A model generated the notes under the pieces. It saw only the letters and a program-made list of their open reading frames with translations. It was not told where the DNA came from and did not search any database. Below are positions 1-6,074 of a DNA stretch of 7,120 nt, piece by piece. The stretch's first letter is position 1, and the number at the start of each line of letters is the position of its first letter. This DNA comes from Gammaproteobacteria bacterium. GTDB taxonomy: Bacteria; Pseudomonadota; Gammaproteobacteria; Tenderiales; Tenderiaceae. The position numbers and the translations under genes were made by a program. Location of the stretch: assembly GCA_024276775.1 (NCBI GenBank), contig JAJRWO010000230.1:1-7120 (forward strand), written 5' to 3'.

Positions 1-171
1 CTTGCCACGATGCATTTTTTCTCTATTGTTAGCACTATGAAAATCATCGCCTTCAATAAAGCGCCAACCCAAATAATGAGCCAGATGTTGGCCGACGGTA
101 GATTTACCAGAACCCGATACACCACAAATAATGACAATCTGGCACTGAGTTGCAGACATGTTGCTCGTCAT
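1..171 (-). CDS. gntK: Gluconokinase, N-terminal part (cut by window edge)
   Basis: This is the first 57 codons of a gluconate kinase of the GntK/IdnK family, which phosphorylates D-gluconate with ATP to 6-phosphogluconate in the cytoplasm. The Walker A loop GVSGSGKST is at residues 17-25, and the family motif after it, GDDFH followed by N..KMHRGK (residues 41-57), matches the gluconate-binding start of the family. Full-length members are about 165-175 residues, so roughly two thirds lie beyond the left edge. The start at 171 is chosen because ATG overlaps the TGA stop of the upstream GH13 gene (ATGA), implying translational coupling; an in-frame ATG at 159 is the alternative, and neither has a clear ribosome binding site. 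As third gene of the operon it suggests that the pathway yields or meets gluconate. Confidence 0.88.
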   Translation of the reverse strand, partial: MTSNMSATQCQIVIICGVSGSGKSTVGQHLAHYLGWRFIEGDDFHSANNREKMHRGK

Positions 172-1643
172 GAAACGTGGTTATTGTCGAATTGTAGTAC
201 GTGATAACCCCAAGCGGGTAAATCAAAAAATACGCCATCAGCTGCCGAATTATCCAGCGTTAATGTGCCTGTATTGAGACTGTCAAGGCAGAGAATAGGT
301 TCTTGAATGCTGTCCAGGCCAGGTAATTTTACGCGGCATTGCCCTTGGTGGGCGACATAATTGACGATGACCAATAGTCTGGTGTCGCTGTCCCCTTGCC
401 ATTGAAACGCAATAAAATTATCACAACTTTGATTGCCGTCCCAGGCCGGTGTGCATGCCAATAATTGCCATTGTCCATTATGCAGGACATCATTTTTTAA
501 AAGCTGAAGCAACTGCTGATAAAATTGACTTAAATCCGAATCAAGTGATTCATTTGCGCTGCGACATAAATGAATCGACGTATGGATACGCCTACCCGTT
601 AATTGCCCTTCATGAAAAAAACGCATGCCGGGTGATAAATAGGTGATGATGGCAGCGGCCTGGTGACGGGCTGATGGGATGAAGCTGGCTGCAGCACGGG
701 GTTCATCATGATTTTCCAAAAAGCGGGTTAATCCATTTTGATAGGCTAAATCGGCCTGCAAATGTTGACGCACTGAGGTTGCGTGTTCATCACGCAGTCG
801 ATCATACAGTCTTTTATCATAGGCATAATCAAATCCCTGCTGCTGTATTGTCCATTCCAGATCCCAATACACTTCTGCCAAAAATACAAATTCTGGAAAC
901 TGCGCGCGCACCGAATCAATGGCCGAGGGCCAAAAAGCATCGCACTTCATCCCCCAGGTTCGCTCAAAGACTTCAGGCAAAACTAACATGGCCATGTCAC
1001 AACGCACACCGTCGCATAATGCCGAAATTTGTTGCAATTCGGCTTGCATGGCTGCCTGTAGTTCAGGGTTAGAATAATCAAGTTGCAAGGTATCCGGCCA
1101 ACCCGAAAAATAAGGGTCTCGGCCATAAGCGAATACTTGCTGACCCTGGCGGGTATTCAACATAATATAGTTTTGAGGCTCAGCTTCTAATTCGGCAGGG
1201 GTGCGGCGTATATAAAACGCTGGATTTGTCTCAACCCAGGGGTGATCTAAAGCCGTATGATTAGGAACAAAGTCCAACATCAAACGCATACCACGTTTAT
1301 TTAAGCGGCGGCGTAAGGCTTGTAATTCCGTATTACCCCCCAGCCGGCTATCAACTTGATAGTGTGTAATCGCAAAGCAAGACCCCGAAATATCCTCGGT
1401 CACCAAATCGGGTAAACAGGTGCGAAATCCGTCCTGCCAACCGGGTTCAGTACGGGAAACCTGCTGGCCCGCCAAGCCGGTTTGCCAAACGCCCAGTAGC
1501 CATATCCATTCGAAGCCTTGTTTGGCAAGTTCATCTAGTGCTGCGTCAGTCCAATCATTGAGTCGAGATGATTTTGTCAGAGGATAATGTCTGATCCGGG
1601 TATTTATTTGGTAAAGTGTCGGGGAACGATTAAACGCCATCAT
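168..1643 (-). CDS. GH13 alpha-amylase-family glycoside hydrolase
   Basis: A 491-residue protein with the four conserved regions of the GH13 (beta/alpha)8 barrel: region I DFVPNH (124-129); region II GVRCDMAML (212-220), with R214 and presumed nucleophile D216; region III FLAEVYW (254-260), with presumed acid/base E257; and region IV FLENHDEPR (308-316), with transition-state stabiliser D313. All catalytic residues are present. The last ~100 residues look like the C-terminal beta domain. There is no signal peptide, so it should be cytoplasmic. Subfamily and substrate cannot be read from the motifs; alpha-glucan or trehalose/sucrose-type glucosides are possible. ATG at 1643 and ATG at 1640 are both usable, with AAGGG about ten bases upstream. 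The gene starts 16 bases after the GH63 stop, and its stop overlaps the gluconokinase start, so the three form one operon. Confidence 0.9.
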   Translation of the reverse strand: MMAFNRSPTLYQINTRIRHYPLTKSSRLNDWTDAALDELAKQGFEWIWLLGVWQTGLAGQQVSRTEPGWQDGFRTCLPDLVTEDISGSCFAITHYQVDSRLGGNTELQALRRRLNKRGMRLMLDFVPNHTALDHPWVETNPAFYIRRTPAELEAEPQNYIMLNTRQGQQVFAYGRDPYFSGWPDTLQLDYSNPELQAAMQAELQQISALCDGVRCDMAMLVLPEVFERTWGMKCDAFWPSAIDSVRAQFPEFVFLAEVYWDLEWTIQQQGFDYAYDKRLYDRLRDEHATSVRQHLQADLAYQNGLTRFLENHDEPRAAASFIPSARHQAAAIITYLSPGMRFFHEGQLTGRRIHTSIHLCRSANESLDSDLSQFYQQLLQLLKNDVLHNGQWQLLACTPAWDGNQSCDNFIAFQWQGDSDTRLLVIVNYVAHQGQCRVKLPGLDSIQEPILCLDSLNTGTLTLDNSAADGVFFDLPAWGYHVLQFDNNHVS

Positions 1644-1659
1644 TTTTTCTCATCCCTTG

Positions 1660-4347
1660 TTATGCTGGGTCAACCAAAGATTGCATTACACCATACATGC
1701 CTGATTCTAATAAGTCGTCTTTTTCTAAAGAGCCAGATAAAGCCAGTATCGTTGCTATGGTGCCCGTCCAGCCCGTTTGATGGCTGGCGCCTATTCCTGA
1801 GCCATCGTCGCCATGAAAATATTCATAAAATAATAAATGGTCACGCCAATGCGGGTCGGTTTGAAACTTTTCTGCGCCGCCAAATACCGCGCGTTTTCCA
1901 TTTTTATTTTTCAGAAAAATTTTTAACAATCGTTTCGAAATTTCTTCGGCAACCTGATAAAGTGTTAACTCTTGGTCTGAACCCGTAGGGTAAGCCACTT
2001 TAAAGTCATCGCCATAATAACTATATAGATAGAGTAAGGATCGTAAAATCAGAATATTCGCTGGCATCCATACCGGCCCACGCCAATTGGAGTTGCCGCC
2101 AAACATGTTGCTATCTGATTCGCCAGGCAAATAAGCTACCGTATGCGTTTGTCCGGCCCAATGAAAGTGATAGGGATTTTTCTGGTGAAATTTAGACAAC
2201 GAGCGAATGCCATAAGGACTGAGAAATTCTTCTTCATCGAGTAATCGCGCTAATACTCGTCGTAACTTGTTTTCATTCATGATCGCCAGTAAGCGACGTC
2301 CCTTTACGCCGGCTTCCACTGGGCAAGCAATATTTTGGGTTAAATGTTCTTTGCTATCGACCAATGAATAATAGTGAGCGGCGACTTCGGGCAATTGTGC
2401 TAATGTTTTTTCTTCAATCACGATAGCTGCGCACAAAGGTAACAAGCCCACTAATGAACGAATTTTTAAGCGTGTAGCACTGCCATCAGGGAAGCGTAAT
2501 ACATCATAAAAAAAGCCATCCTTTTCATCCCACATCTCATCATGATGATGGCCGATTTTATCCATGGCTGCGGCGATGGATAAAAAATCATCCAGATATT
2601 TAATGACTTTCCCTTGATAGCTCTTATCATGTTTCGCTAATTCAAGTGAAATTTGAATCATGCTTTGAGCATATAAAACCATCCAGGCGGTGCCGTCTGA
2701 CTGCTCTAAATGCCCCCCCGTGGGTAATTCGGCGCTGCGATCAAATACGCCGATGTTATCCAGGCCTAAAAATCCACCTTGATAGACATTGCCTTCAGGC
2801 CCTTTGCGTTCTTCCCACCATTGGAAATTTTTTTCCAGTTTGGCAAAAGCTGATTTCAAAAAGGTAATATCACCTTGGCCATTGCAGCGCTCACGATCAA
2901 TTTGATATACCGCACGCACTGCCCAGGCATGCACAGGCGGATTAACATCGCTAAAATTCCATTCGTAAGCGGGTATTTGGCCATTAACATGTTGATAACG
3001 ACTGTCCAAAAAAAGCTGTAATTGATGTTTGGCAAAGTCAGGGTCAATCATGACCAGCGGAAGCGTATGAAAAGCCGTATCCCAGACAGCATACCAAGGG
3101 TATTCCCACTTGTCGGGCATAGAGATTATGTCGTGATTATCCATGTGCTGCCAGTCTGTATTACGTGTGGCGGTGCCATTCGGTTGTTCTTGCAGCCAAC
3201 GTGCAACATCATATTCATAATATTGCTTGCTCCATAACATCCCCGCCAACGCCTGGCGCATTACACGTTGTTTATCGGCAGATAATTGCCCATTATGGAG
3301 TTGCGCATAAAATTGATCGGCTTCCTGGCGTCGCTGATCAAGCACCGTATCAAACATGGAAAAAGCAGGGTTTGGTGCCGTATTGCTACGCCGGCGCAGG
3401 CGCAAACGGATAAACTGGCTTTCACCTGCCGCTAAAGTGAGTTTATAATCAGCAGAAGCTTTAGTGCCGGTCAACTGAGGATTGACGTGGGTGGTATCCC
3501 CGGAAATAACATAGTCATTGATACCGTCCTTGACATAATCACTGCTATTTTTGCTTGCAAATAAACGTTGTGCATTGGTCTCATTATTAACGAACAGCAA
3601 AGGCGTTTCATCCTCACAAACCAGCTCATAGTCACCTAATTGGGCATGATTGGCCAAGATAGTGCTACCGGCATCCTTGTCTTGCGAGGCGGATAACGAT
3701 GGTTTGGTTTGATCCAGTCCCCATGACCAGGTATTACGAAACAATAAGGTTGGCAAAACACGCAACGATGCGCTTTCCGGGCCACGATTAATGACATTGA
3801 TTCTAATCAATAAGTCTTCGGCTGTTGCTTTGGCGTATTCAACAAACACATCGAAATAACGATCTTCATTAAACGCCCCCGTATCTAATAATTCATATTC
3901 GGATTCGTGCTTAGAACGTTGACTGTTGGTAGCGACTAAATCTTCATAGGGAAAAGCACTTTGTGGGTACTTGTACAAGTACTTCATGTAGCTGTGTGTT
4001 GGCGTATTATCGAGATAAAAATAATATTCTTTAACATCCTCACCATGATTTCCTTGAGGCCCGGTTAAACCAAATAAACGCTCCTTGAGCATAGGGTCTT
4101 TACCGTTCCATAACGCGATTGAAAAACACAATAATTGCTGAGCATCGCTGACGCCAGCCAAACCATCTTCCCCCCAGCGATAAGCACGGGATCTCGAATG
4201 AGAATACGGAAAATAGTCCCAGGCGTTACCGTTTTGGCTATGGTCTTCGCGCACGGTTCCCCATTGCCGTTCACTCAGATAAGGCCCCCATTTTTTCCAA
4301 GCCTTCCCATTTTTAGCCTGTTGTAGTCGCTCGTTTTCTTTTGTCAT
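1660..4347 (-). CDS. GH63 / MGH1-like glucosidase (large cytoplasmic form)
   Basis: An 895-residue protein of the bacterial glycoside hydrolase family 63-like group, (alpha/alpha)6-barrel glucosidases related to mannosylglycerate/glucosylglycerate hydrolases and YgjK. The N-terminal signature KKWGPYLSERQWGTVRED (18-35) and WDYFPYSHSRSRAYRWGEDG (43-62) is typical of the long bacterial form. The catalytic barrel shows YAVWDTAFH (419-427, with candidate general acid D423), GQIPAYEWNF (456-465), WRGPVWMPAN (755-764) and YEYFHGDDGSGIG (841-853, with candidate base E842), ending in the SHQTGWTG motif (855-862). The assignment of the two acids is by analogy with the family. There is no signal peptide. 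The start at 4347 fits family N-termini, though the ribosome binding site is weak. It is the first gene of the operon with GH13 and gluconokinase; the true substrate (glucosylglycerate, trehalose-like sugars, or oligosaccharide ends) is unknown. Confidence 0.9.
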   Translation of the reverse strand: MTKENERLQQAKNGKAWKKWGPYLSERQWGTVREDHSQNGNAWDYFPYSHSRSRAYRWGEDGLAGVSDAQQLLCFSIALWNGKDPMLKERLFGLTGPQGNHGEDVKEYYFYLDNTPTHSYMKYLYKYPQSAFPYEDLVATNSQRSKHESEYELLDTGAFNEDRYFDVFVEYAKATAEDLLIRINVINRGPESASLRVLPTLLFRNTWSWGLDQTKPSLSASQDKDAGSTILANHAQLGDYELVCEDETPLLFVNNETNAQRLFASKNSSDYVKDGINDYVISGDTTHVNPQLTGTKASADYKLTLAAGESQFIRLRLRRRSNTAPNPAFSMFDTVLDQRRQEADQFYAQLHNGQLSADKQRVMRQALAGMLWSKQYYEYDVARWLQEQPNGTATRNTDWQHMDNHDIISMPDKWEYPWYAVWDTAFHTLPLVMIDPDFAKHQLQLFLDSRYQHVNGQIPAYEWNFSDVNPPVHAWAVRAVYQIDRERCNGQGDITFLKSAFAKLEKNFQWWEERKGPEGNVYQGGFLGLDNIGVFDRSAELPTGGHLEQSDGTAWMVLYAQSMIQISLELAKHDKSYQGKVIKYLDDFLSIAAAMDKIGHHHDEMWDEKDGFFYDVLRFPDGSATRLKIRSLVGLLPLCAAIVIEEKTLAQLPEVAAHYYSLVDSKEHLTQNIACPVEAGVKGRRLLAIMNENKLRRVLARLLDEEEFLSPYGIRSLSKFHQKNPYHFHWAGQTHTVAYLPGESDSNMFGGNSNWRGPVWMPANILILRSLLYLYSYYGDDFKVAYPTGSDQELTLYQVAEEISKRLLKIFLKNKNGKRAVFGGAEKFQTDPHWRDHLLFYEYFHGDDGSGIGASHQTGWTGTIATILALSGSLEKDDLLESGMYGVMQSLVDPA

Positions 4348-4395
4348 ATTTACTCATCAGTTGTTATCTTGATAACCGCCATCAATCAGCAACAA

Positions 4396-4425
4396 AATAT
4401 TGTGTAATCGCTGTACCTATGACAA
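4396..4425 (-). promoter_or_regulatory. Possible promoter of the GH63-GH13-gluconokinase operon
   Basis: On the minus strand, TTGTCA (4425-4420) is a good -35 element. At 17-18 bases it is followed by CAATAT/AATATT (4402-4396), a weak -10. It lies about 50-75 bases upstream of the GH63 start and downstream of the tRNA terminator. A ten-base direct repeat, CAAAACAGGT on the plus strand (4423-4432 and 4438-4447, 15 bases apart), overlaps the -35 and could be a regulator site. Support is sequence resemblance only. Confidence 0.3.
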
Positions 4426-4484
4426 AACAGGTTATGGCAAAACAGGTAAGGCTTCAATAGCTATTAAGCCATATTTTGAACAAT

Positions 4485-4517
4485 AAAAAAGCCCCGCTGA
4501 TTGATACAGGGGGCTTT
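4485..4517 (-). terminator. Intrinsic terminator of tRNA-Leu
   Basis: The inverted repeat AAAGCCCC (4488-4495) / GGGGCTTT (4510-4517) encloses a 14-base loop. On the minus strand the hairpin is followed by a run of T (4490-4485). It ends the tRNA-Leu transcript 13 bases after the CCA and insulates it from the GH63 operon. Confidence 0.85.
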
Positions 4518-4529
4518 ATTTATTGTATG

Positions 4530-4615
4530 TGGTACCGGAGGCCGGACTTGAACCGGCACGCTGTTGCCAGCATTGGATTTTGAATCCAACGTGTCTACCA
4601 TTCCACCACTCCGGC
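4530..4615 (-). tRNA. tRNA-Leu (anticodon CAA)
   Basis: An 86-base class II tRNA decoding UUG. The acceptor stem GCCGGAG (4615-4609) pairs with CTCCGGT (4540-4534), followed by discriminator A and an encoded CCA (4532-4530). The anticodon stem TTGGA/TCCAA holds the loop TTCAAAA, giving anticodon CAA. The long variable arm has the stem GCTG/CAGC typical of leucine tRNAs, and the T arm is GCCGG-TTCAAGT-CCGGC. The first pair is G1-U72 rather than the G-C of the E. coli homologue. The gene is single, with its own promoter and terminator. Leucine tRNA genes are common island integration sites, but the broken mobile genes here lie on its 5' side, not at the usual 3' end. Confidence 0.96.
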
Positions 4616-4669
4616 AGGATTCCTGATAGTGCAGCCGCGTGTTTATTTGCTGACTATAAGAAGTCGCGT

Positions 4670-4698
4670 AGTATAAGTGCAAGTTGCCTGTTGAGCAA
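4670..4698 (-). promoter_or_regulatory. Promoter of tRNA-Leu
   Basis: On the minus strand, TTGCTC (4698-4693) and TATACT (4675-4670) are separated by exactly 17 bases and followed by the GC-rich discriminator ACGCGAC. This is the pattern of stringently controlled stable-RNA promoters. Transcription would begin near 4663, leaving a leader of about 48 bases before the tRNA. A second candidate, TTGCAC with TATAGT (4659-4654), overlaps it with 18-base spacing. Confidence 0.65.
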
Positions 4699-4725
4699 GA
4701 ACTGTCGATTAGATTGTTAGCCCAA

Positions 4726-4856
4726 AGCTGTAATGTCCCCGCTGAGGCGGCCCTGCAACTGGGCATAGGCACCCGCTAGGTGAAGCGTTTAGTTCGTGCT
4801 TATCGCGCTTCGGGGGCATTTCCAGGCACCGAGGCAACAAGCCCCGCCAAGGCGGG
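4726..4856 (+). pseudogene. Remnant of ISNCY-like transposase (helix-turn-helix N-terminus)
   Basis: There is no start codon or full gene. In the frame beginning at 4726 the translation reads PAEAALQLGIGTR, then a TAG stop (4777-4779), then VKRLVRAYRASG. After a one-base shift near the G run at 4812-4816 it continues as GISRHRGNKPRQGG to a TGA (4857-4859). Joined up, this is the pattern of the N-terminal helix-turn-helix of ISNCY-type transposases (AAE.LG...RQVKRL.R.YR..GA.GL.SR.RG.P), with the TAG replacing an expected CAG glutamine codon. Only about 45 residues survive, and no catalytic domain or inverted repeats are seen. The CCCGCC/GGCGGG hairpin here (4843-4856) is explained by this coding relic. 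The family name is from motif memory and needs a search. Confidence 0.6.
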
Positions 4857-4906
4857 TGAGCTAACGCAGTTTACCTGCGCCCTCAAAAACCCTAACGGTA
4901 ATCTTA

Positions 4907-4928
4907 TATGCGCATAATATATATTATG
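4907..4928. repeat. Two overlapping palindromes upstream of the parA remnant
   Basis: TATGCGCATA (4907-4916) is a perfect 10-base palindrome. It overlaps CATAATATATATTATG (4913-4928), a perfect 16-base palindrome. They sit about 80-100 bases before the parA start. Just downstream, TAGAGG occurs twice, 11 bases apart (4934-4939 and 4945-4950); the second copy forms a strong Shine-Dalgarno-like GAGGAG with no start codon at a usable distance. These may be the operator or centromere-like DNA of the vanished ParA system, or simply AT-rich dyads. The 4857-5008 interval holds nothing else recognisable. Confidence 0.55.
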
Positions 4929-5008
4929 TTAAATAGAGGTGAGTTAGAGGAGAAAACCAAACAACAAGCACCCCTGCATGGTTTTTAAACTATGGTGGGT
5001 ACCGGTTC

Positions 5009-5152
5009 ATGGCAAAGATATTTGGTGTTGTTTCAACCAAGGGTGGCGTAGGCAAAACATCCTTTGGCGGCATCCTTGCTGATATGGAGCAGCGTGTGCT
5101 GCTAGTCGATGCTGACTTCCAGCAATCACTCTCTCGCTCATTACCTGTTCCT
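5009..5152 (+). pseudogene. parA: Truncated ParA-family ATPase (ICE/plasmid partition type)
   Basis: The first ~47 codons encode the start of a ParA/Soj-type P-loop ATPase as found in integrative conjugative elements. The deviant Walker A STKGGVGKTS is at residues 9-18, and LLVDADFQQSLSR (31-43) carries the conserved DxD. Between Walker A and GGILADM, family members usually have a few more residues (ANLGG-like), so a small in-frame deletion is likely. After about residue 47 similarity stops abruptly. The frame stays open to 5524, but those residues are read from the antisense strand of the antitoxin gene. Walker B and the C-terminal two thirds (usual length 250-300) are missing, so it cannot work as an ATPase. 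No convincing ribosome binding site precedes the ATG. Confidence 0.8.
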
Positions 5153-5175
5153 CAGATCCTGGGGTACAGCTTAAA

Positions 5176-5623
5176 TTACTGTCTGGAATATGGAGTCCAC
5201 TTTACATCGAAAAACATTGAAGGTCGTATACCAAACCGGGTGGCCAGTATTTCGACTTCATCTATAGATAAGCGCCTGGGGTGGTTTGGATTCAATATTC
5301 TGGAAATAGTCGATTTTTTACCAATTTCTGGGAAATCACTTCCCGTCAATCGGTTTTGTTTCATCAGGGTGGTCAACAATGCAATATCTAGGGGACATAC
5401 CCTCTGCTTCTTCGACAAACTCAACAACCTCATCATCTCGGGATTCGTACTCTCTGATGGCATGGCTCAACATATCAATCAGAGGATTAAGAGGATCATT
5501 TTTTGTGTCACTAGCAGACTCTAAAGCCTCTTCCAGCGCTTCCAAGGTCGCGTGGTACTTGTCTTCGTTAGTGATATTTACATACGACCGAGCCTGAGTA
5601 TAAAATTGTTCGTATGCGCCCAT
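5176..5623 (-). pseudogene. higA: HigA-like antitoxin (COG5499), frameshifted
   Basis: Two overlapping minus-strand frames make one protein of about 148 residues. The first, from ATG 5623 (AAAGG seven bases upstream), gives an acidic helical N-terminus and LNPLIDMLSHAIREYESRDD. The second, from about 5390 to the stop at 5176, gives DIALLTTLMKQNRLTGSDFP, the recognition helix KKSTISRIL, and IDEVEILATRFGIRPSMFF. This order is that of HigA-type antitoxins, which bind DNA through the helix-turn-helix and neutralise a RelE-like mRNA endonuclease. The frames join if one C of the CCCC run (minus strand 5394-5391) is extra, giving MSLDIALL. As it stands, frame one ends at 5336 without the DNA-binding domain. 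The gene could be inactive, or the run could be a sequencing error or slippage site. Confidence 0.75.
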
Positions 5624-5627
5624 TGTT

Positions 5628-5690
5628 TTACCTTTTGAACAAAGCAATATGATCGTAGCGCGTAGTTGAAGATGTTTCGGCAGAGTTCTG
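5628..5690 (-). pseudogene. Possible C-terminal tail of a HigB-type toxin
   Basis: A 20-codon open stretch follows an in-frame TAG (5693-5691) and ends with a TAA only four bases before the antitoxin ATG, the spacing expected of a higB-higA pair. Its end, TTRYDHIALFKR, resembles the closing THxxYDxIDA motif of HigB proteins. The rest of the toxin (about 80 residues) is absent; the sequence upstream is the terminator and PilZ gene. The match is short, so this is a suggestion based mainly on position. Confidence 0.3.
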
Positions 5691-5708
5691 CTATTCGAGA
5701 ATACACGT

Positions 5709-5746
5709 AAAAAGAGCCCCCTTTATTTTTCTTTGTCACAGAGGGC
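5709..5746 (-). terminator. Probable terminator after the PilZ gene
   Basis: On the minus strand GCCCTC (5746-5741) can pair with GGGGGC (5721-5716), six pairs with one G-U, across a 19-base loop that includes the PilZ stop codon. TC and five T follow (5713-5709). The loop is long, so it is a moderate candidate; its place fits the end of the metal/PilZ unit. Confidence 0.45.
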
Positions 5747-6013
5747 GGGAGGGGCAATAAACATCACCCCTACACCCTCATCACTACAATGAACTACCCA
5801 AGCTTTCTGGCTATAACGCTTGGCTCCTGAGGGTTTCTCTAGGGCAAACTCAACATCAAACATTTCGCCTTGCCTCAAACATCCACCAGCGACACAAATA
5901 AACATACCATCCTGCGCAATATCATGGGCCTGCGCGGTCAAATCTGATTTTCCCGATCGTTTTAAAATAAGTTCTAAATCACTCGGTCGTCGCTCACTTA
6001 ATCGATGTTCCAT
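5723..6013 (-). CDS. Single-domain PilZ protein (probable c-di-GMP receptor)
   Basis: A 96-residue protein made of one PilZ domain, a beta barrel that binds cyclic di-GMP. The N-terminal binding arginines fit RLSER (R4 and R8). The second motif is DIAQDG (31-36), i.e. DxSxxG with alanine in place of serine. Strands follow at FDVEFAL (52-58) and KAWVVHC (70-76), and the domain closes with GVGVMFI (80-86). The start is set at 6013 because AGGAGG sits six bases upstream. The adjacent ATG at 6016 is only three bases from it, and a longer reading from 6115 would run into the DUF5676 gene. It lies 61 bases after that gene on the same strand; the gap has a dyad GGTAT-AA-ATACC. It is cytoplasmic, without other domains. 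The output it controls is unknown; the alanine change may weaken ligand binding. Confidence 0.88.
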   Translation of the reverse strand: MEHRLSERRPSDLELILKRSGKSDLTAQAHDIAQDGMFICVAGGCLRQGEMFDVEFALEKPSGAKRYSQKAWVVHCSDEGVGVMFIAPPALCDKEK

Positions 6014-6074
6014 CATTCGCCTCCTTGATGTGATGTGCTCTCGGTATTTATACCCGTGGCTAGCTGAATAGACG

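Noticed and set aside
4423..4447. Two CAAAACAGGT copies as a regulator binding site
   Set aside because: Two ten-base AT-rich copies are too little evidence for a separate operator; mentioned only with the promoter.
4530..4615. tRNA-Leu as the insertion site of the parA island
   Set aside because: Islands normally sit at the tRNA 3' end, here toward the GH63 operon, while the relics are on the 5' side; only an eight-base match supports it, so it is kept as a weak finding rather than a feature.
4464..4772. Minus-strand 102-codon frame across the tRNA
   Set aside because: Its middle (GGMVDTLDSKSNAGNS...) is simply the translated tRNA-Leu; the frame crosses the tRNA promoter and terminator and is a well-known type of false ORF.
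4740..4880. Structured RNA or riboswitch suggested by GC-rich hairpins
   Set aside because: The CCCGCC/GGCGGG and CGCAG/CTGCG hairpins match no RNA family I know, and the first falls inside the transposase-like coding relic, which explains it better.
5336..5390. Programmed +1 frameshift joining the two antitoxin frames
   Set aside because: There is no slow or stop codon right at the slip point and no known stimulator; an extra C in a homopolymer is simpler.
5153..5524. C-terminal part of the 171-codon plus-strand ParA frame
   Set aside because: It has no ParA motifs and is the antisense of the HigA-like gene, so it was not counted as part of ParA.
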